Source: Rhodococcus tukisamuensis NBRC 100609
Lineage (GTDB): Bacteria; Actinomycetota; Actinomycetes; Mycobacteriales; Mycobacteriaceae
Assembly (NCBI RefSeq): GCF_001894985.1
Contig: NZ_BCXG01000005.1
Location: forward strand, 247,467-311,466
DNA: 64,000 nt
Reading direction: 5' to 3'
The notes under the pieces were generated by a model. It had not been told where the DNA came from. It worked only from the letters and a program-made list of their open reading frames with translations, and did not search any database. Each line of letters starts with the position of its first letter. The stretch's first letter is position 1. Positions 39,017 through 47,611 of the stretch are shown one piece after another. The translations under genes were made by a program, and so were the position numbers.

Positions 39017-39064
39017 TGAAACCTGGTTGCTCTGAAACTCTGTGCTGCTGAAACTCTGTCCTGC
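39017..39064 (-). repeat. Three imperfect tandem repeats in the gpsI leader
   Basis: TGAAACTCTGTGCTGC (39033-39048) and TGAAACTCTGTCCTGC (39049-39064) differ at one base, and a diverged copy (TGAAACCTGGTTGC) precedes them at 39017. They lie in the 448-bp gap between rpsO and gpsI, which otherwise contains only the rpsO terminator. PNPase expression is commonly controlled through its leader RNA, so the repeats could be a structural or binding element. Confidence 0.65.
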
Positions 39065-39136
39065 TGGCAATTCTTGGTGGAACTGGTGGGGCGGCGCAAC
39101 CGGTGGAACCGGAAACCGCGGGCCCCCTCATACGCA

Positions 39137-39180
39137 GGTAGCCAGCGAGGCTCATTCTATGCGTGGCCTCGCTGGCTACC
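39137..39180 (-). terminator. Hairpin downstream of rpsO
   Basis: GGTAGCCAGCGAGGC (39137-39151) and GCCTCGCTGGCTACC (39166-39180) form a perfect 15-bp stem around a 14-base loop, 37 bp after the rpsO stop. By position it is the rpsO terminator or an rpsO-gpsI processing site. Confidence 0.7.
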
Positions 39181-39217
39181 GGTCAAGCCGCACTGGTCGG
39201 CAGGGCGCGTCGGAAAA

Positions 39218-39487
39218 CTAGCGACGCAGACCCAGACGCTCGATCAGCGAGCGGTAACGCGCGATGTCCACCTTCTGGATGTACTTGAGCAGACGACGAC
39301 GGCGTCCGACCAGCAGCAGGAGGCCGCGGCGGGAGTGGTGGTCGTGCTTGTGCATCTTCAGGTGCTCGGTGAGGTCGACGATGCGCTTGGTGAGCATGGC
39401 CACCTGCGCCTCCGGCGAACCGGTGTCGGTCTCGTGCAGGCCGTACTCTGCGAGAACGGTCTTCTTCTCTTCGGTGGTCAAAGCCAC
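39218..39487 (-). CDS. rpsO: 30S ribosomal protein S15
   Basis: An 89-residue ribosomal protein of standard length. It starts with GTG ([16 protein letters not shown]) behind GGAG and contains the S15 blocks [22 protein letters not shown] and [23 protein letters not shown] ending IERLGLRR. S15 binds the central domain of 16S rRNA. It stands between ribF and gpsI. Confidence 0.97.
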   Translation of the reverse strand: MALTTEEKKTVLAEYGLHETDTGSPEAQVAMLTKRIVDLTEHLKMHKHDHHSRRGLLLLVGRRRRLLKYIQKVDIARYRSLIERLGLRR

Positions 39488-39603
39488 TGTGAATCTCCTG
39501 ATCACTGACGTCCGCGCAACTGGAACGAGGACCGCCACCCCGGAATGCGGGCGGCGCACCACGCCGGCGCGGCCACCGCGGACCGCAGCGCACACCAGGA
39601 AGC

Positions 39604-39633
39604 ATCCTACCAGGGGCTACGGGCCGGACCGTC
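39604..39633 (-). promoter_or_regulatory. Possible rpsO promoter
   Basis: On the minus strand GACGGT (39628-39633), an 18-base spacer and TAGGAT (39604-39609) resemble a housekeeping promoter about 115 bp before rpsO and just after the ribF stop. The -10 is good, the -35 weak. Confidence 0.35.
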
Positions 39634-40612
39634 AGCCGTGCTGCTGCAGGTCCGCGCGGGTGAGGATTTCACGAACCTTCTCGGCGTCCCGGCCCATCTC
39701 CTCGACCAGCGCGTCGACGGAGTCGAACTTCTCCATGCCGCGCACCCGGTCGACGAAGTCGACCGCCACGTGCTGGCCGTACAGGTCCGCCTCGGCGTCG
39801 AGGACGAAGGCCTCGACGGTGCGGGTGCGACCGGAGAAGGTCGGGTTGGTGCCGACCGACACGGCGGCCGGGTAGCGCTCCCCCGACTCGACGGTGCCGG
39901 CCACCGGACCGGGACCCAGCAGGGTGAACCACGCCGCGTACACCCCGTCGGCAGGGATCGCCGAGTGCGTCGGCGGCGCGATGTTCGCGGTCGGGAAGCC
40001 GAGCAGGCGGCCGCGGCCGTCGCCGTGCACCACCACGCCCTCGACGCGGTGCGGCCGGCCCAGTGCCTCCGCCGCGGCCGCGACGTCGCCGGCGTCCACG
40101 CAGGAGCGGATGTAGGTCGACGAGAAGGTCACCGCGTGCTCGGCCAGCAGGTTGACGCCGTCGACGGCGAAGCCGAACCGGGAACCGATCTGCCGCAGCA
40201 GGTCCACGGTGCCCGCGGCCTTCTTCCCGAAGGTGAAGTTCTCGCCGACCACGACCTCCGCCACGTGCAGCCGCTCCACCAGGATCTCGTGGGCGTACCG
40301 CTCGGGGCTCAGCTTCATGAACTCGGGGGTGAAGGGGATGACGCAGAACACGTCGACGCCCAGCTCCTCCGCGAGCTCCGCGCGGCGCGCCAAAGTCGTC
40401 AGTTGCGCCGGGTGACTACCCGGCCGCACGACCTCCATCGGGTGGGGGTCGAAAGTCATGACCACACTGGGGACTCCGCGCTCGCTGGCGGCCTTCACGG
40501 CACGACTGATCAGCTGCGCGTGACCTCGGTGCACGCCATCGAAAACGCCGATAGTGAGAACGCAACGGCCCCAATCGGCAGGTACCTCGTCGAGACCTCG
40601 CCATCTCTGCAC
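39632..40612 (-). CDS. ribF: Bifunctional riboflavin kinase/FAD synthetase
   Basis: A 326-residue enzyme making FMN and FAD. The N-terminal nucleotidylyltransferase domain has VLTIGVFDGVHRGHAQLI near residue 18 and FSSTYIRSCVDAGDVAAA near residue 160; the C-terminal riboflavin kinase domain has GRLLGFPTANIAPP, PADGVYAAWF and GTNPTFSGRTRTVEAFVLD. The GTG at 40612 (VQRWRGLDEVP) matches the M. tuberculosis N-terminus; the frame stays open upstream. It is divergent from the DtxR-type regulator. Confidence 0.94.
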   Translation of the reverse strand: MQRWRGLDEVPADWGRCVLTIGVFDGVHRGHAQLISRAVKAASERGVPSVVMTFDPHPMEVVRPGSHPAQLTTLARRAELAEELGVDVFCVIPFTPEFMKLSPERYAHEILVERLHVAEVVVGENFTFGKKAAGTVDLLRQIGSRFGFAVDGVNLLAEHAVTFSSTYIRSCVDAGDVAAAAEALGRPHRVEGVVVHGDGRGRLLGFPTANIAPPTHSAIPADGVYAAWFTLLGPGPVAGTVESGERYPAAVSVGTNPTFSGRTRTVEAFVLDAEADLYGQHVAVDFVDRVRGMEKFDSVDALVEEMGRDAEKVREILTRADLQQHG

Positions 40613-40706
40613 GAGTGGCAGCCTACGGCCCGCCTCCGACGCCGTCACGCGCGGATTCCCGTACACGGGTGCGAAGTGGGCGACCCGCGGCCAATTGCCT
40701 AAGCTC

Positions 40707-41444
40707 ATGATCGTGGGCGAGCGCAGTGGTGAACCGGACCCGACGACCGGAAACGATCGAACCGAGACCCTGACGACGGTCGCACAGGACTACCTGAAGG
40801 TGATCTGGACGGCCGCGGAATGGTCGGGTGAGCAGGTCACGACCAAGATGCTGGCCGAACGGATCGGGGTGTCCGCCTCGACGGTGTCCGAGGCGATCCG
40901 CAAGCTGGCGGGCCAGGGTCTGGTGGACCATGCCCGCTACGGCTCGATCTCGCTGACCGACTCCGGCCGGGCCGCCGCCGTCGCGATGGTCCGCCGGCAC
41001 CGGCTGATCGAGACCTACCTCGTCAACGAACTCGGCTACGGCTGGGACGAGGTGCACGACGAGGCCGAGGTCCTCGAGCACGCAGTCTCCGAGCTGATGG
41101 TCGACCGGATCGACGCGAAACTCGGTCACCCGGAACGAGATCCGCACGGCGACCCCATCCCGAGCCGTGACGGCTCCATCCCCACCCCGCCGGCCCGCCA
41201 GCTCAGCGACTTCGCGGACGGCGAGCACGGCACGGTGGCGCGGATCTCCGACTCCGATCCGGCGATGCTGCGTTACTTCGACTCCGTCGGCATCGCGCTG
41301 GACGTGACGATCACCGTCGTCGAACGTCGCGACTACGCCGGCACCGTCTCCGTACGACTCGGCGACGGCGCCGACGGGGCGACGATCAGCACGGTCGACC
41401 TCGGCAACCCTGCCGCCGAGGCGATCTGGCTGGTCGAGCAGTGA
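40707..41444 (+). CDS. DtxR-family metalloregulator (SirR/MntR-like)
   Basis: A 245-residue metal-dependent repressor, Rv2788 (sirR) type. The N-terminal winged HTH is TVAQDYLKVIWTAAEWSG, MLAERIGVSASTVSEAIRKLAGQGLVDH; the dimerisation/metal region has RRHRLIETYLVNELGYGWDEVHDEAEVLEHAVS with the conserved His/Glu ligands; a C-terminal SH3-like domain follows (residues about 160-245). Manganese or iron is the likely effector. A -10-like TAAGCT (40700-40705) leaves the ATG at 40707 too close and instead fits a leaderless GTG at 40713 (VGERSG), which may be the true start. Confidence 0.85.
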   Translation: MIVGERSGEPDPTTGNDRTETLTTVAQDYLKVIWTAAEWSGEQVTTKMLAERIGVSASTVSEAIRKLAGQGLVDHARYGSISLTDSGRAAAVAMVRRHRLIETYLVNELGYGWDEVHDEAEVLEHAVSELMVDRIDAKLGHPERDPHGDPIPSRDGSIPTPPARQLSDFADGEHGTVARISDSDPAMLRYFDSVGIALDVTITVVERRDYAGTVSVRLGDGADGATISTVDLGNPAAEAIWLVEQ

Positions 41445-41635
41445 GCGCCCGCCCCTCCCTCGGCGCGTCACTCTTCCGCGGTGTGTTCCTGGCCGCGCTC
41501 GCGTTCCTGCTGGTTTCGGGGATCACCGAGGGCAGCTGGTGGACCGTCGTCTACGCGGTGGTGCTGGTGTGGTTCCTGCTCGACTGGCGGTCCGACCGCC
41601 GCAACCTCGCATCGGGGCCCCAGAACCGCGGATAG
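41441..41635 (+). CDS. Small membrane protein, 64 aa
   Basis: A short gene whose GTG start overlaps the stop of the metalloregulator (GTGA). It encodes a 64-residue protein with two hydrophobic segments (GVFLAALAFLLVSGI and VVYAVVLVWFLLDW) and a basic tail. Tight coupling supports that it is translated; no family is recognised. Confidence 0.6.
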   Translation: MSARPSLGASLFRGVFLAALAFLLVSGITEGSWWTVVYAVVLVWFLLDWRSDRRNLASGPQNRG

Positions 41636-41655
41636 GCGCCCGCCGCACACGGCAC

Positions 41656-41703
41656 ACACCCGTTGTCGGGATCACACACCTGTTCCACGTACAACGCGGG
41701 TGT
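41656..41703. terminator. Imperfect inverted repeat between convergent small membrane gene and truB
   Basis: ACACCCGTTGT (41656-41666) pairs with ACAACGCGGGTGT (41691-41703) with a two-base bulge across a 24-base loop. It lies in the 106-bp convergent gap, so a bidirectional terminator is plausible though the stem is not compact. Confidence 0.35.
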
Positions 41704-41741
41704 GACGCGGCGAATGGGCGTGTGCCGGCGCGGCGGAGGCC

Positions 41742-42662
41742 TCAGAGACCGCGCAGGGTCGCCGGCCGCACCACCATCACCGAACTGGCCCGACGGCCGC
41801 GTTCCTGCAGCAGCGCGATGGTGTGGCCAGTGGGGTCGATCGCCGCGTACACGCCGGGAATGCCGACCGGCTCGAGCCAGCGGCCCTGGCTGATCGCCTC
41901 GGCCTCCTCCGTGCTGATCTGCCGGTGCGCGAACGCCGTCTGCGCGGCGTGGTCGATGTCCAGGCTGACGGCCGGGTCCTCGGCGAGCTGCTCGAGGGTC
42001 CGGGCGTGCTCGAGGGTGAACGGACCGACGCGGGTGCGCCGCAGCGCGGTCAGGTGCCCGCCCACGCCGAGCGCCGCGCCGAGGTCGCGGGCGAGGGCCC
42101 GGACGTAGGTCCCGGAGGAGCACTCGACCTCCACGTCCAGGTCGATCGAGTCGACGCCGCGGCGGGTCGCGGTCAGCTCGAAGCGGTCGACGGTCACCGG
42201 ACGCGCCTTGAGCTCGAACTCCTCCCCCGCCCGGATCAGCTTGTGCGCGCGCTGGCCGTCGACCTTGATGGCGCTGACGCTCGACGGCACCTGCTCGATG
42301 GCGCCGGTCAGGGTCGTCATCACCGCGGCGATCTCCGCGTCGGTCACCCCCGACGCGTCGGCCCGCGAGATCTCCTCGCCCTCCGCGTCGTCGGTGGTCA
42401 TCGCCTGACCCAGCCGGATCGTCGCGGTGTACGCCTTGGTGGTCAGCGCCAGCAGTCCGAGCAGCTTGGTGGCCCGCTCGACGCCGAGCACGAGCACGCC
42501 CGTGGCCATCGGGTCCAGGGTCCCCGCGTGGCCCACCTTGCGGGTGTTGAGGATCTTGCGGCAGCGTGCGACGACGTCGTGGCTGGTGACGCCGGCGTCC
42601 TTGTCGATGACCAACAGCCCGGCGCCATCGAGGCCGGAGGACGGTTTGCGGTGAGAAGACAC
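41742..42662 (-). CDS. truB: tRNA pseudouridine(55) synthase
   Basis: A 306-residue enzyme forming pseudouridine 55 in the T-loop of tRNAs. [21 protein letters not shown] near residue 15 and [26 protein letters not shown] near residue 38 include the catalytic aspartate; [20 protein letters not shown] and [15 protein letters not shown] are typical. The C-terminal region adds the actinobacterial TruB extension. The GTG at 42662 ([10 protein letters not shown]) is used. It follows pptT by 11 bp. Confidence 0.94.
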   Translation of the reverse strand: MSSHRKPSSGLDGAGLLVIDKDAGVTSHDVVARCRKILNTRKVGHAGTLDPMATGVLVLGVERATKLLGLLALTTKAYTATIRLGQAMTTDDAEGEEISRADASGVTDAEIAAVMTTLTGAIEQVPSSVSAIKVDGQRAHKLIRAGEEFELKARPVTVDRFELTATRRGVDSIDLDVEVECSSGTYVRALARDLGAALGVGGHLTALRRTRVGPFTLEHARTLEQLAEDPAVSLDIDHAAQTAFAHRQISTEEAEAISQGRWLEPVGIPGVYAAIDPTGHTIALLQERGRRASSVMVVRPATLRGL

Positions 42663-42673
42663 GATTTTCGAGC

Positions 42674-43345
42674 CTACTGGACGGTGATCGCGGTGATGAC
42701 CAGGCCGTCGGAGACCAGCCAGCGCCCGTCGAGAGACGCCAGCGGCGGCCCGTCGAGGGTCTGGCCGGGTACCAGCAGCTCGGAGTGGAACGTGCCGTGG
42801 GCGCCGCCGTCGCTCGTCGGTTCGGTGGTCGCGAAGGTGATCCGCGCGTCCTCGAAGCCCAGCCACCGCTCGGTCAGCGGGAACCAGGCCTTGTAGGTCG
42901 CCTCCTTGGCGCAGAACAGCAGCCGGTCCCAGTGCACCGAGCCGTCGGCCCGGGCGGCGAGGACCGCGCGCTCCTCGGGCAGGCTCACCGCGTCGAGCAC
43001 GCCGTCGGGCAGCGGCCCGTGCGGTTCCGCGTCGATGCCGACGGAGCGCACCTGCATCGCGAAGCCGAGCACCGCGGCGCGGTAGCCGTCGCAGTGGGTG
43101 AGGCTGCCGACCACCCCGCGCGGGAACCGGGGCACGCCCCGTTCGCCGCGCAGGATCGGTGCCGGCTCCACGCCGAGCTTGCCGAGCGCGACGCGGGCGC
43201 AGTGCCGCGCGCTGGTGAACTCGCGGCGGCGCTTGTCCACCGCGCGCGCGATCAGCGCCTCCTCCTGCGGGTGCACCGTGAGGCCGGGCGGGTCCTCGAA
43301 CAACTCGGCCGCGACGACCCCCGTGGGCAGAATCTGCTCGATCAC
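42674..43345 (-). CDS. pptT: 4'-phosphopantetheinyl transferase (PptT type)
   Basis: A 223-residue Sfp-type enzyme that loads phosphopantetheine from coenzyme A onto carrier domains of mycolate, polyketide and siderophore synthases. The motifs are [23 protein letters not shown] near residue 80, [16 protein letters not shown] with the metal-binding D-x-E near residue 112, and [15 protein letters not shown] near residue 155. The GTG start overlaps the stop of the phosphoesterase gene (GTGA). The pair matches Rv2795c-Rv2794c, where the neighbour has been described as a counteracting hydrolase. Confidence 0.93.
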   Translation of the reverse strand: MIEQILPTGVVAAELFEDPPGLTVHPQEEALIARAVDKRRREFTSARHCARVALGKLGVEPAPILRGERGVPRFPRGVVGSLTHCDGYRAAVLGFAMQVRSVGIDAEPHGPLPDGVLDAVSLPEERAVLAARADGSVHWDRLLFCAKEATYKAWFPLTERWLGFEDARITFATTEPTSDGGAHGTFHSELLVPGQTLDGPPLASLDGRWLVSDGLVITAITVQ

Positions 43346-44268
43346 TTCCGGGCCGCCTTCATCGCCTCGAACTCCGCTTCCTGCTGTGGGGTGATGTGGA
43401 AGTGCCCACCCCACTTGTTCAGGGTTCCCGGCGGGTACTCCGGGACGGGCAGGATCTGCCGCAGGAGCCGCTCCGGGAGCCCGCGCTTCTGCCACTCGCG
43501 GGGGTACCCGAGCGAGACCTCCTCGAAGCGGACGCCGTCGTAGTAGGTGGTGCGCGGGATGTGCAGGTGCCCGTAGACACTGCAGATCGCGTTGTAGCGG
43601 GTGTGCCAGTCCGCGGTCAGTTCGGTGCCGCACCACAGCGAGAACTCGGGGTAGAACAGCACCCGGGTGGGCTCGCGGACCAGCGGGAAGTGGTTGATCA
43701 GCACGGTCGGGATGCTCAGGTCGAGCTCGTCGAGTCGGGCCCTGGTCGACTCCACCCGGGCGTGGCACCACGCCTCGCGGGTGGCGTACGGCTCGCTGGA
43801 GAGCAGGAACTCGTCGCTGGCGACCACGTTCTTGTCGCGCGCGAAGGCGAGGGCGTCGGCCTTGTTCGTGGTGCCCTCAGGCCTGAACGAGTAGTCGTAG
43901 AGCAGGAACATCGGCACCAGCGTCGCCGGGCCGCCCTCCCCCTCCCACACCGGGTACGGGTCCTCGGGGGTCACCACGTCGAGTTCCCGGCACATGTTGA
44001 CCAGGTACTCGTAGCGGGCGGCGCCGTGGATCTGCACGGGGTCCTTGGCGGTGGTCCACAGTTCGTGGTTGCCCGGCACCCAGATGACCTTCTCGAACCG
44101 GCTGCGCGCCAGCTTCAGTGCCCACGCGATGTCGTCGGTCTTCTCGGAGACGTCGCCGGCCAGGATCAGCCAGTCCTGCGGGGACTCCGGGTACAGGTCC
44201 TCGGTGATCGGGCGGTTCCCGCGATGCCCCACGTGGGTGTCGCTCACCGCCCACAACTTGCGCGTCAC
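43342..44268 (-). CDS. Metallophosphoesterase (Rv2795c-like)
   Basis: A 308-residue calcineurin-like phosphoesterase. The metal ligands are in [11 protein letters not shown] (D-x-H), [14 protein letters not shown] (GD), [11 protein letters not shown] (GNHE), VLINHFPLV and [16 protein letters not shown] (GHxH). Its genetic coupling to pptT (4-bp overlap) is conserved; the M. tuberculosis homologue (PptH) removes phosphopantetheine from acyl carrier proteins, and the same reaction is inferred here. The GTG start overlaps the dinF stop. Confidence 0.88.
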   Translation of the reverse strand: MTRKLWAVSDTHVGHRGNRPITEDLYPESPQDWLILAGDVSEKTDDIAWALKLARSRFEKVIWVPGNHELWTTAKDPVQIHGAARYEYLVNMCRELDVVTPEDPYPVWEGEGGPATLVPMFLLYDYSFRPEGTTNKADALAFARDKNVVASDEFLLSSEPYATREAWCHARVESTRARLDELDLSIPTVLINHFPLVREPTRVLFYPEFSLWCGTELTADWHTRYNAICSVYGHLHIPRTTYYDGVRFEEVSLGYPREWQKRGLPERLLRQILPVPEYPPGTLNKWGGHFHITPQQEAEFEAMKAARK

Positions 44269-45596
44269 TCGTTCCGCCTTCCCGCCGGTATGTCGGCGCC
44301 GGTCACAGTCCAGTGCCCGGACGCGGTCCGCCACACGACGGCCAGCATCCTCAGCACCATGAACACCGTAAGCCCCGCCCAGATTCCGGTGAGACCCCAG
44401 TCGTACTCGAGCGACAGCCAGATCGGCGGCAGGAACCCGACCAGCGCACAGCCCAGCGTCGCGTTCCGCAGGAACGCCGCGTCGCCCGCGCCCAGCAGCA
44501 CCCCGTCGAGGGCGAAGACCACACCGGCGACCGGGATCATCGCCGCGAAGATCCACCAGATGGTGCCGATCTGGTCGAGCACCGCCGGGTCGTCGGTGAA
44601 CAGGCCCGGCACCGCCGAGCGGGCCAGCACGAACACGCCGGCCAGCGCCAGGGCGAACACCGTGGACCACCGCGTCAGCCGGCCGGCCAGTTCCCGGGCG
44701 GTCGCGGCGTTGCCGGCCCCCAGCGCCGCCCCGACCAGGGTCTGCGCGGCGATCGCCAGCGAGTCCAGCGTGAGCGCCACCAGGTTCCACAGCTGCAGCA
44801 CCACCTGGTGCGCCGCGACGGCGGCGGCGCCGAACCGGGCCGCGACGGCCGCCGCGGAGAGGAAGCAGGCCTGGAAGGCCAGGCTGCGCAGGATCAGGTC
44901 CCGGCCCAGCACCACCTGCGCGCGCATCACCGACGCGTGCGGGCGCATCGGCACCCGCTCGCGCAGCAGCGCCGCCACGAAGCAGGCCGCGGTCACGGTC
45001 TGGCCGGCCACGTTGGCCACCGCGGACCCGGCCAGTTCCCAGCGCGGCGCGCCGAGCAGGCCGTGCACCAGGACCGGGCACAGAATCGCCGAGAGCCCCA
45101 GCCCGGCCAGCACGAACCTCAGCGGCCGCAGCGTGTTCTGCACCCCGCGCATCCACCCGTTGCCCGCCATCGCGACCAGGATGAGCGGCGCGCCGAAGAC
45201 GGCGATCCGCAGCCACGACAGCGCCTCGGCGGCGATGTCGCCGCCGCCGGCGATCGCCGAGGTGACCGGGCCCCCGACGGCGTACACGGCGGCCACCACC
45301 GCCAGGCCGATGCCGACCGCCAGGTAGGTGGCCTGCACCCCCTCGGCGACCGCGCCGCGCTCGTCGCCGGCGCCGTGCCGACGGGAGGCCCGCGCGGTGG
45401 TGCCGTAGGAGAGGAAGGTGAGCTGGGTGCTGAGCATCGCCAGGATCAGCCCGCCGACAGCGAGGCCCGCCAGCGGGAGTGCGCCGAGCCGGCCCACCAC
45501 CGCGATGTCGAAGAGCAGGTACAGCGGTTCGGCGGCCAGTACCCCCAACGCGGGGACGGCCAGCCCGAGGATGCGCCGCGACGACGGTTCAGCCAA
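44265..45596 (-). CDS. dinF: MATE-family efflux transporter (DinF)
   Basis: A 443-residue membrane protein with about twelve helices in two similar halves. The N-terminal half begins RILGLAVPALGVLAAEPLYLLFDIAVVGRLG, the usual MATE entry with P and D residues in helix 1; the second half starts ILRSLAFQACFLSAAAVAARFG. MATE proteins export cationic compounds using Na+ or H+. No ATG fits; a TTG at 45596 directly after an in-frame stop is the most upstream possible start. It is tightly packed between nrnA and the phosphoesterase. Confidence 0.88.
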   Translation of the reverse strand: MAEPSSRRILGLAVPALGVLAAEPLYLLFDIAVVGRLGALPLAGLAVGGLILAMLSTQLTFLSYGTTARASRRHGAGDERGAVAEGVQATYLAVGIGLAVVAAVYAVGGPVTSAIAGGGDIAAEALSWLRIAVFGAPLILVAMAGNGWMRGVQNTLRPLRFVLAGLGLSAILCPVLVHGLLGAPRWELAGSAVANVAGQTVTAACFVAALLRERVPMRPHASVMRAQVVLGRDLILRSLAFQACFLSAAAVAARFGAAAVAAHQVVLQLWNLVALTLDSLAIAAQTLVGAALGAGNAATARELAGRLTRWSTVFALALAGVFVLARSAVPGLFTDDPAVLDQIGTIWWIFAAMIPVAGVVFALDGVLLGAGDAAFLRNATLGCALVGFLPPIWLSLEYDWGLTGIWAGLTVFMVLRMLAVVWRTASGHWTVTGADIPAGRRNE

Positions 45597-45605
45597 CGCG
45601 ACGGT

Positions 45606-46601
45606 TCACCCGAACGCGGCAAGCAGCCCGGCGACGACCTCGTCGGCGTCGCCGAACGCGGTGTAGCCCGACGCGAAGCGGTGCCCGCCCCCGCCGAGCC
45701 CCCCGGCGACCTCGGACACGTCGACCGCGGACTTCGAGCGCAGCGAGACCGACCACTCGCCGGGCCGGATCTCCTTGAGGACCGACGCCACCTCCGCCTG
45801 CGCGGTGGTGCGGACGATGTCGATGACGCTCTCGATCTCCTCGGCTCCCATGCCCGCCGTGTCGGCGTTCCGCACCAAGGCGTAGACCAGGCCACGGCCG
45901 CCGACGGCGTCGGGCACCAGCCGGGCCGTGCCGAGCACCGCCGAAAGCATCGGCAGCCAGCCGAACGGGTGGGTGTCGAGCAGCCGACGCGCGATGGCGG
46001 TGGAGTCGATGCCGGTGTCGATCAGCCGCTCGGCCAGCCGGTGGGTGCCCGGCTGCACCCAGCGGAACGAACCGGTGTCGGTGACCAGTCCGGCGTACAG
46101 GCAGTGCGCCAGGTCCGCGTCGATCTCCACACCCCAGGCGTCGAACAGACGCGCCAGGATCGCCGTCGTCGACTCCGCGGAGTCGTCCACGAGGTTGAAC
46201 TGGGCGTAACGGGTGTTGGACCGGTGGTGGTCGAGGACCAGGCTGGTGCGGGCACCGTCGAGACGGTTGCCGAGCACGCCGAGCCGACCGCGGCTGCCGC
46301 AGTCGACGGTGACCACCAGGTCCACCTCGGCCGCGACCTGGTCCGGCCGGACCAGCAGGTCGACCCCGGGCAGGTCGCGCATCGACTCCGGCAGCTCGTC
46401 GGGCTGCGCGAAGGAGACCTGGACGGGTGTTCCCCGGCGGCTGAACACCTGGGCCAGCGCGAGTCCGCTGCCGATGGTGTCCGCGTCCGGGTGGACGTGG
46501 CACAGCACGGTCACCGACGTCGCCTCGGACAGCAGCGCGAGCGCGCCTTCGAGGTCCGTCTCGGCGCCGGCGGCCGCGGCCGGCGGCACGGTCTCGGTCA
46601 T
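45606..46601 (-). CDS. nrnA: DHH/DHHA1 bifunctional oligoribonuclease/PAP phosphatase
   Basis: A 331-residue phosphodiesterase, Rv2837c type, degrading short oligoribonucleotides, 3'-phosphoadenosine-phosphate and, in mycobacteria, cyclic dinucleotide products. TVLCHVHPDADTIGSGLALA near residue 31, VTVDCGSRGRLGVLG, LVLDHHRSNTRYAQFN with the DHH triad, and the DHHA1 motif EVAGGLGGGGHRFASGYTAFG near residue 290 are all intact. The ATG at 46601 is used. It follows rbfA by 28 bp. Confidence 0.93.
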   Translation of the reverse strand: MTETVPPAAAAGAETDLEGALALLSEATSVTVLCHVHPDADTIGSGLALAQVFSRRGTPVQVSFAQPDELPESMRDLPGVDLLVRPDQVAAEVDLVVTVDCGSRGRLGVLGNRLDGARTSLVLDHHRSNTRYAQFNLVDDSAESTTAILARLFDAWGVEIDADLAHCLYAGLVTDTGSFRWVQPGTHRLAERLIDTGIDSTAIARRLLDTHPFGWLPMLSAVLGTARLVPDAVGGRGLVYALVRNADTAGMGAEEIESVIDIVRTTAQAEVASVLKEIRPGEWSVSLRSKSAVDVSEVAGGLGGGGHRFASGYTAFGDADEVVAGLLAAFG

Positions 46602-46629
46602 GCCCGAAGTCCTGTCGTCACCGAGTGCC

Positions 46630-47100
46630 CTACTCGGCTTCGTCGACCGCGTCGTCACCCTCGTCGACCACGCGAGGCTCCTTGTACGGATCGGCGTCGC
46701 CGGCCGGGGTCGCGTTCTCGCGGGCCCGGGCGACCTCGTCGTCCGCGGCCCGTGCACGGGCCAGCAGCTCCTCCATGTGGCGCGCCGCCTCGGGCACCGT
46801 GTCCGGGACGAACGCGAGGGTCGGTGTGAACCGCACGCCGGTGCCGGCGCCCACCTTGGACCGCAGCGAACCGGCGGCCTTGGCCAGGCCGGCCGCCGCA
46901 CCTTCCATGTCGGGCTCGGTGTTGAGATCGACGCCGCGCACCGTGTAGTACACGGTCGCGTCGTGCAGGTCTGCGGTCACCTTCACGTCGGTGATGGTGA
47001 CGTAGTCCAGCCGGGGATCCTTGATCTCTCCCCCGATCGCCGTCGCGACGATCGTCGAGATTCGCTTGGCCAGCTTCCGCGCCCTCGCCGGATCTGCCAT
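46630..47100 (-). CDS. rbfA: Ribosome-binding factor A
   Basis: A 156-residue cold-shock ribosome maturation factor for the 30S subunit. The KH-like core is [48 protein letters not shown] and [31 protein letters not shown]-terminal acidic tail of about 35 residues extends beyond the E. coli protein, as usual for actinobacteria. It lies between the DUF503 gene and nrnA. Confidence 0.95.
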   Translation of the reverse strand: MADPARARKLAKRISTIVATAIGGEIKDPRLDYVTITDVKVTADLHDATVYYTVRGVDLNTEPDMEGAAAGLAKAAGSLRSKVGAGTGVRFTPTLAFVPDTVPEAARHMEELLARARAADDEVARARENATPAGDADPYKEPRVVDEGDDAVDEAE

Positions 47101-47121
47101 GACGGGATGTCCCTTCTTCGC

Positions 47122-47186
47122 GACGGCGGTGCCGTCAAGTTGTGCCGACGGCGTCGCCGTCCGATGTGCGTGGCGGCAGTGCCGCC
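47122..47186 (-). repeat. Three short GC hairpins in tandem before rbfA
   Basis: GACGGCggtGCCGTC (47122-47136), GACGGCGTCGCCGTC (47147-47161) and GGCGGCAGTGCCGCC (47172-47186) are consecutive perfect hairpins in the 107-bp gap between the DUF503 gene and rbfA. They could attenuate, stabilise or mark processing of the mRNA. Confidence 0.55.
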
Positions 47187-47207
47187 GAAGTATGTGTGTG
47201 TTCTCGT

Positions 47208-47498
47208 TCAGTCTTCTGGACCGAAGATCCTGCGCCGCACGGCCAGCAACTGCAATTCCGGCCGCGACGCCACGTGACGCTCGCAGGTGTCGAGCACCCC
47301 GTTGAGGTGGTCGACGTCCGGGCTGACCACGGCCACCCCGATCAGCGAGCGGCGGTAGACGTCGTGATCACCGGTCTCCGAGACGGACACCCCGTACCTG
47401 GCCAGTGCCGTGATGACGGGTCTGACGATCGACCGCTTCTCCTTGAGGGAGCGCACGTCGCCGAGCAGGATGTCCAGTTCCAGCGCACCCAGGTACAC
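47208..47498 (-). CDS. DUF503 (YlxP-like) family protein
   Basis: A 96-residue protein starting [29 protein letters not shown], the DUF503 signature, and continuing [32 protein letters not shown]. YlxP-like proteins sit between infB and rbfA in many Gram-positive bacteria and are thought to assist ribosome assembly. The GTG at 47498 has GGGAGG five bases upstream. An exceptionally strong hairpin separates it from infB. Confidence 0.88.
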   Translation of the reverse strand: MYLGALELDILLGDVRSLKEKRSIVRPVITALARYGVSVSETGDHDVYRRSLIGVAVVSPDVDHLNGVLDTCERHVASRPELQLLAVRRRIFGPED

Positions 47499-47550
47499 CA
47501 GCGCCTCCCTTCCGGCGGCAGCCGGTCGGCCCGGGACCGGGCCTGTGCGG

Positions 47551-47594
47551 GGTGTGCGTCCCCGCGGGTCCGAAGACCCGCGGGGACGCACACC
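47551..47594 (-). terminator. UUCG-capped terminator after infB
   Basis: The arms GGTGTGCGTCCCCGCGGGTC (47551-47570) and its exact complement (47575-47594) form a 20-bp stem. On the transcribed strand the loop is UUCG closed by C-G, the extra-stable tetraloop. It lies 17 bp after the infB stop. It should strongly reduce transcription into the DUF503-rbfA-nrnA genes. Confidence 0.8.
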
Positions 47595-47611
47595 TCACGA
47601 CGCTGCGACGG

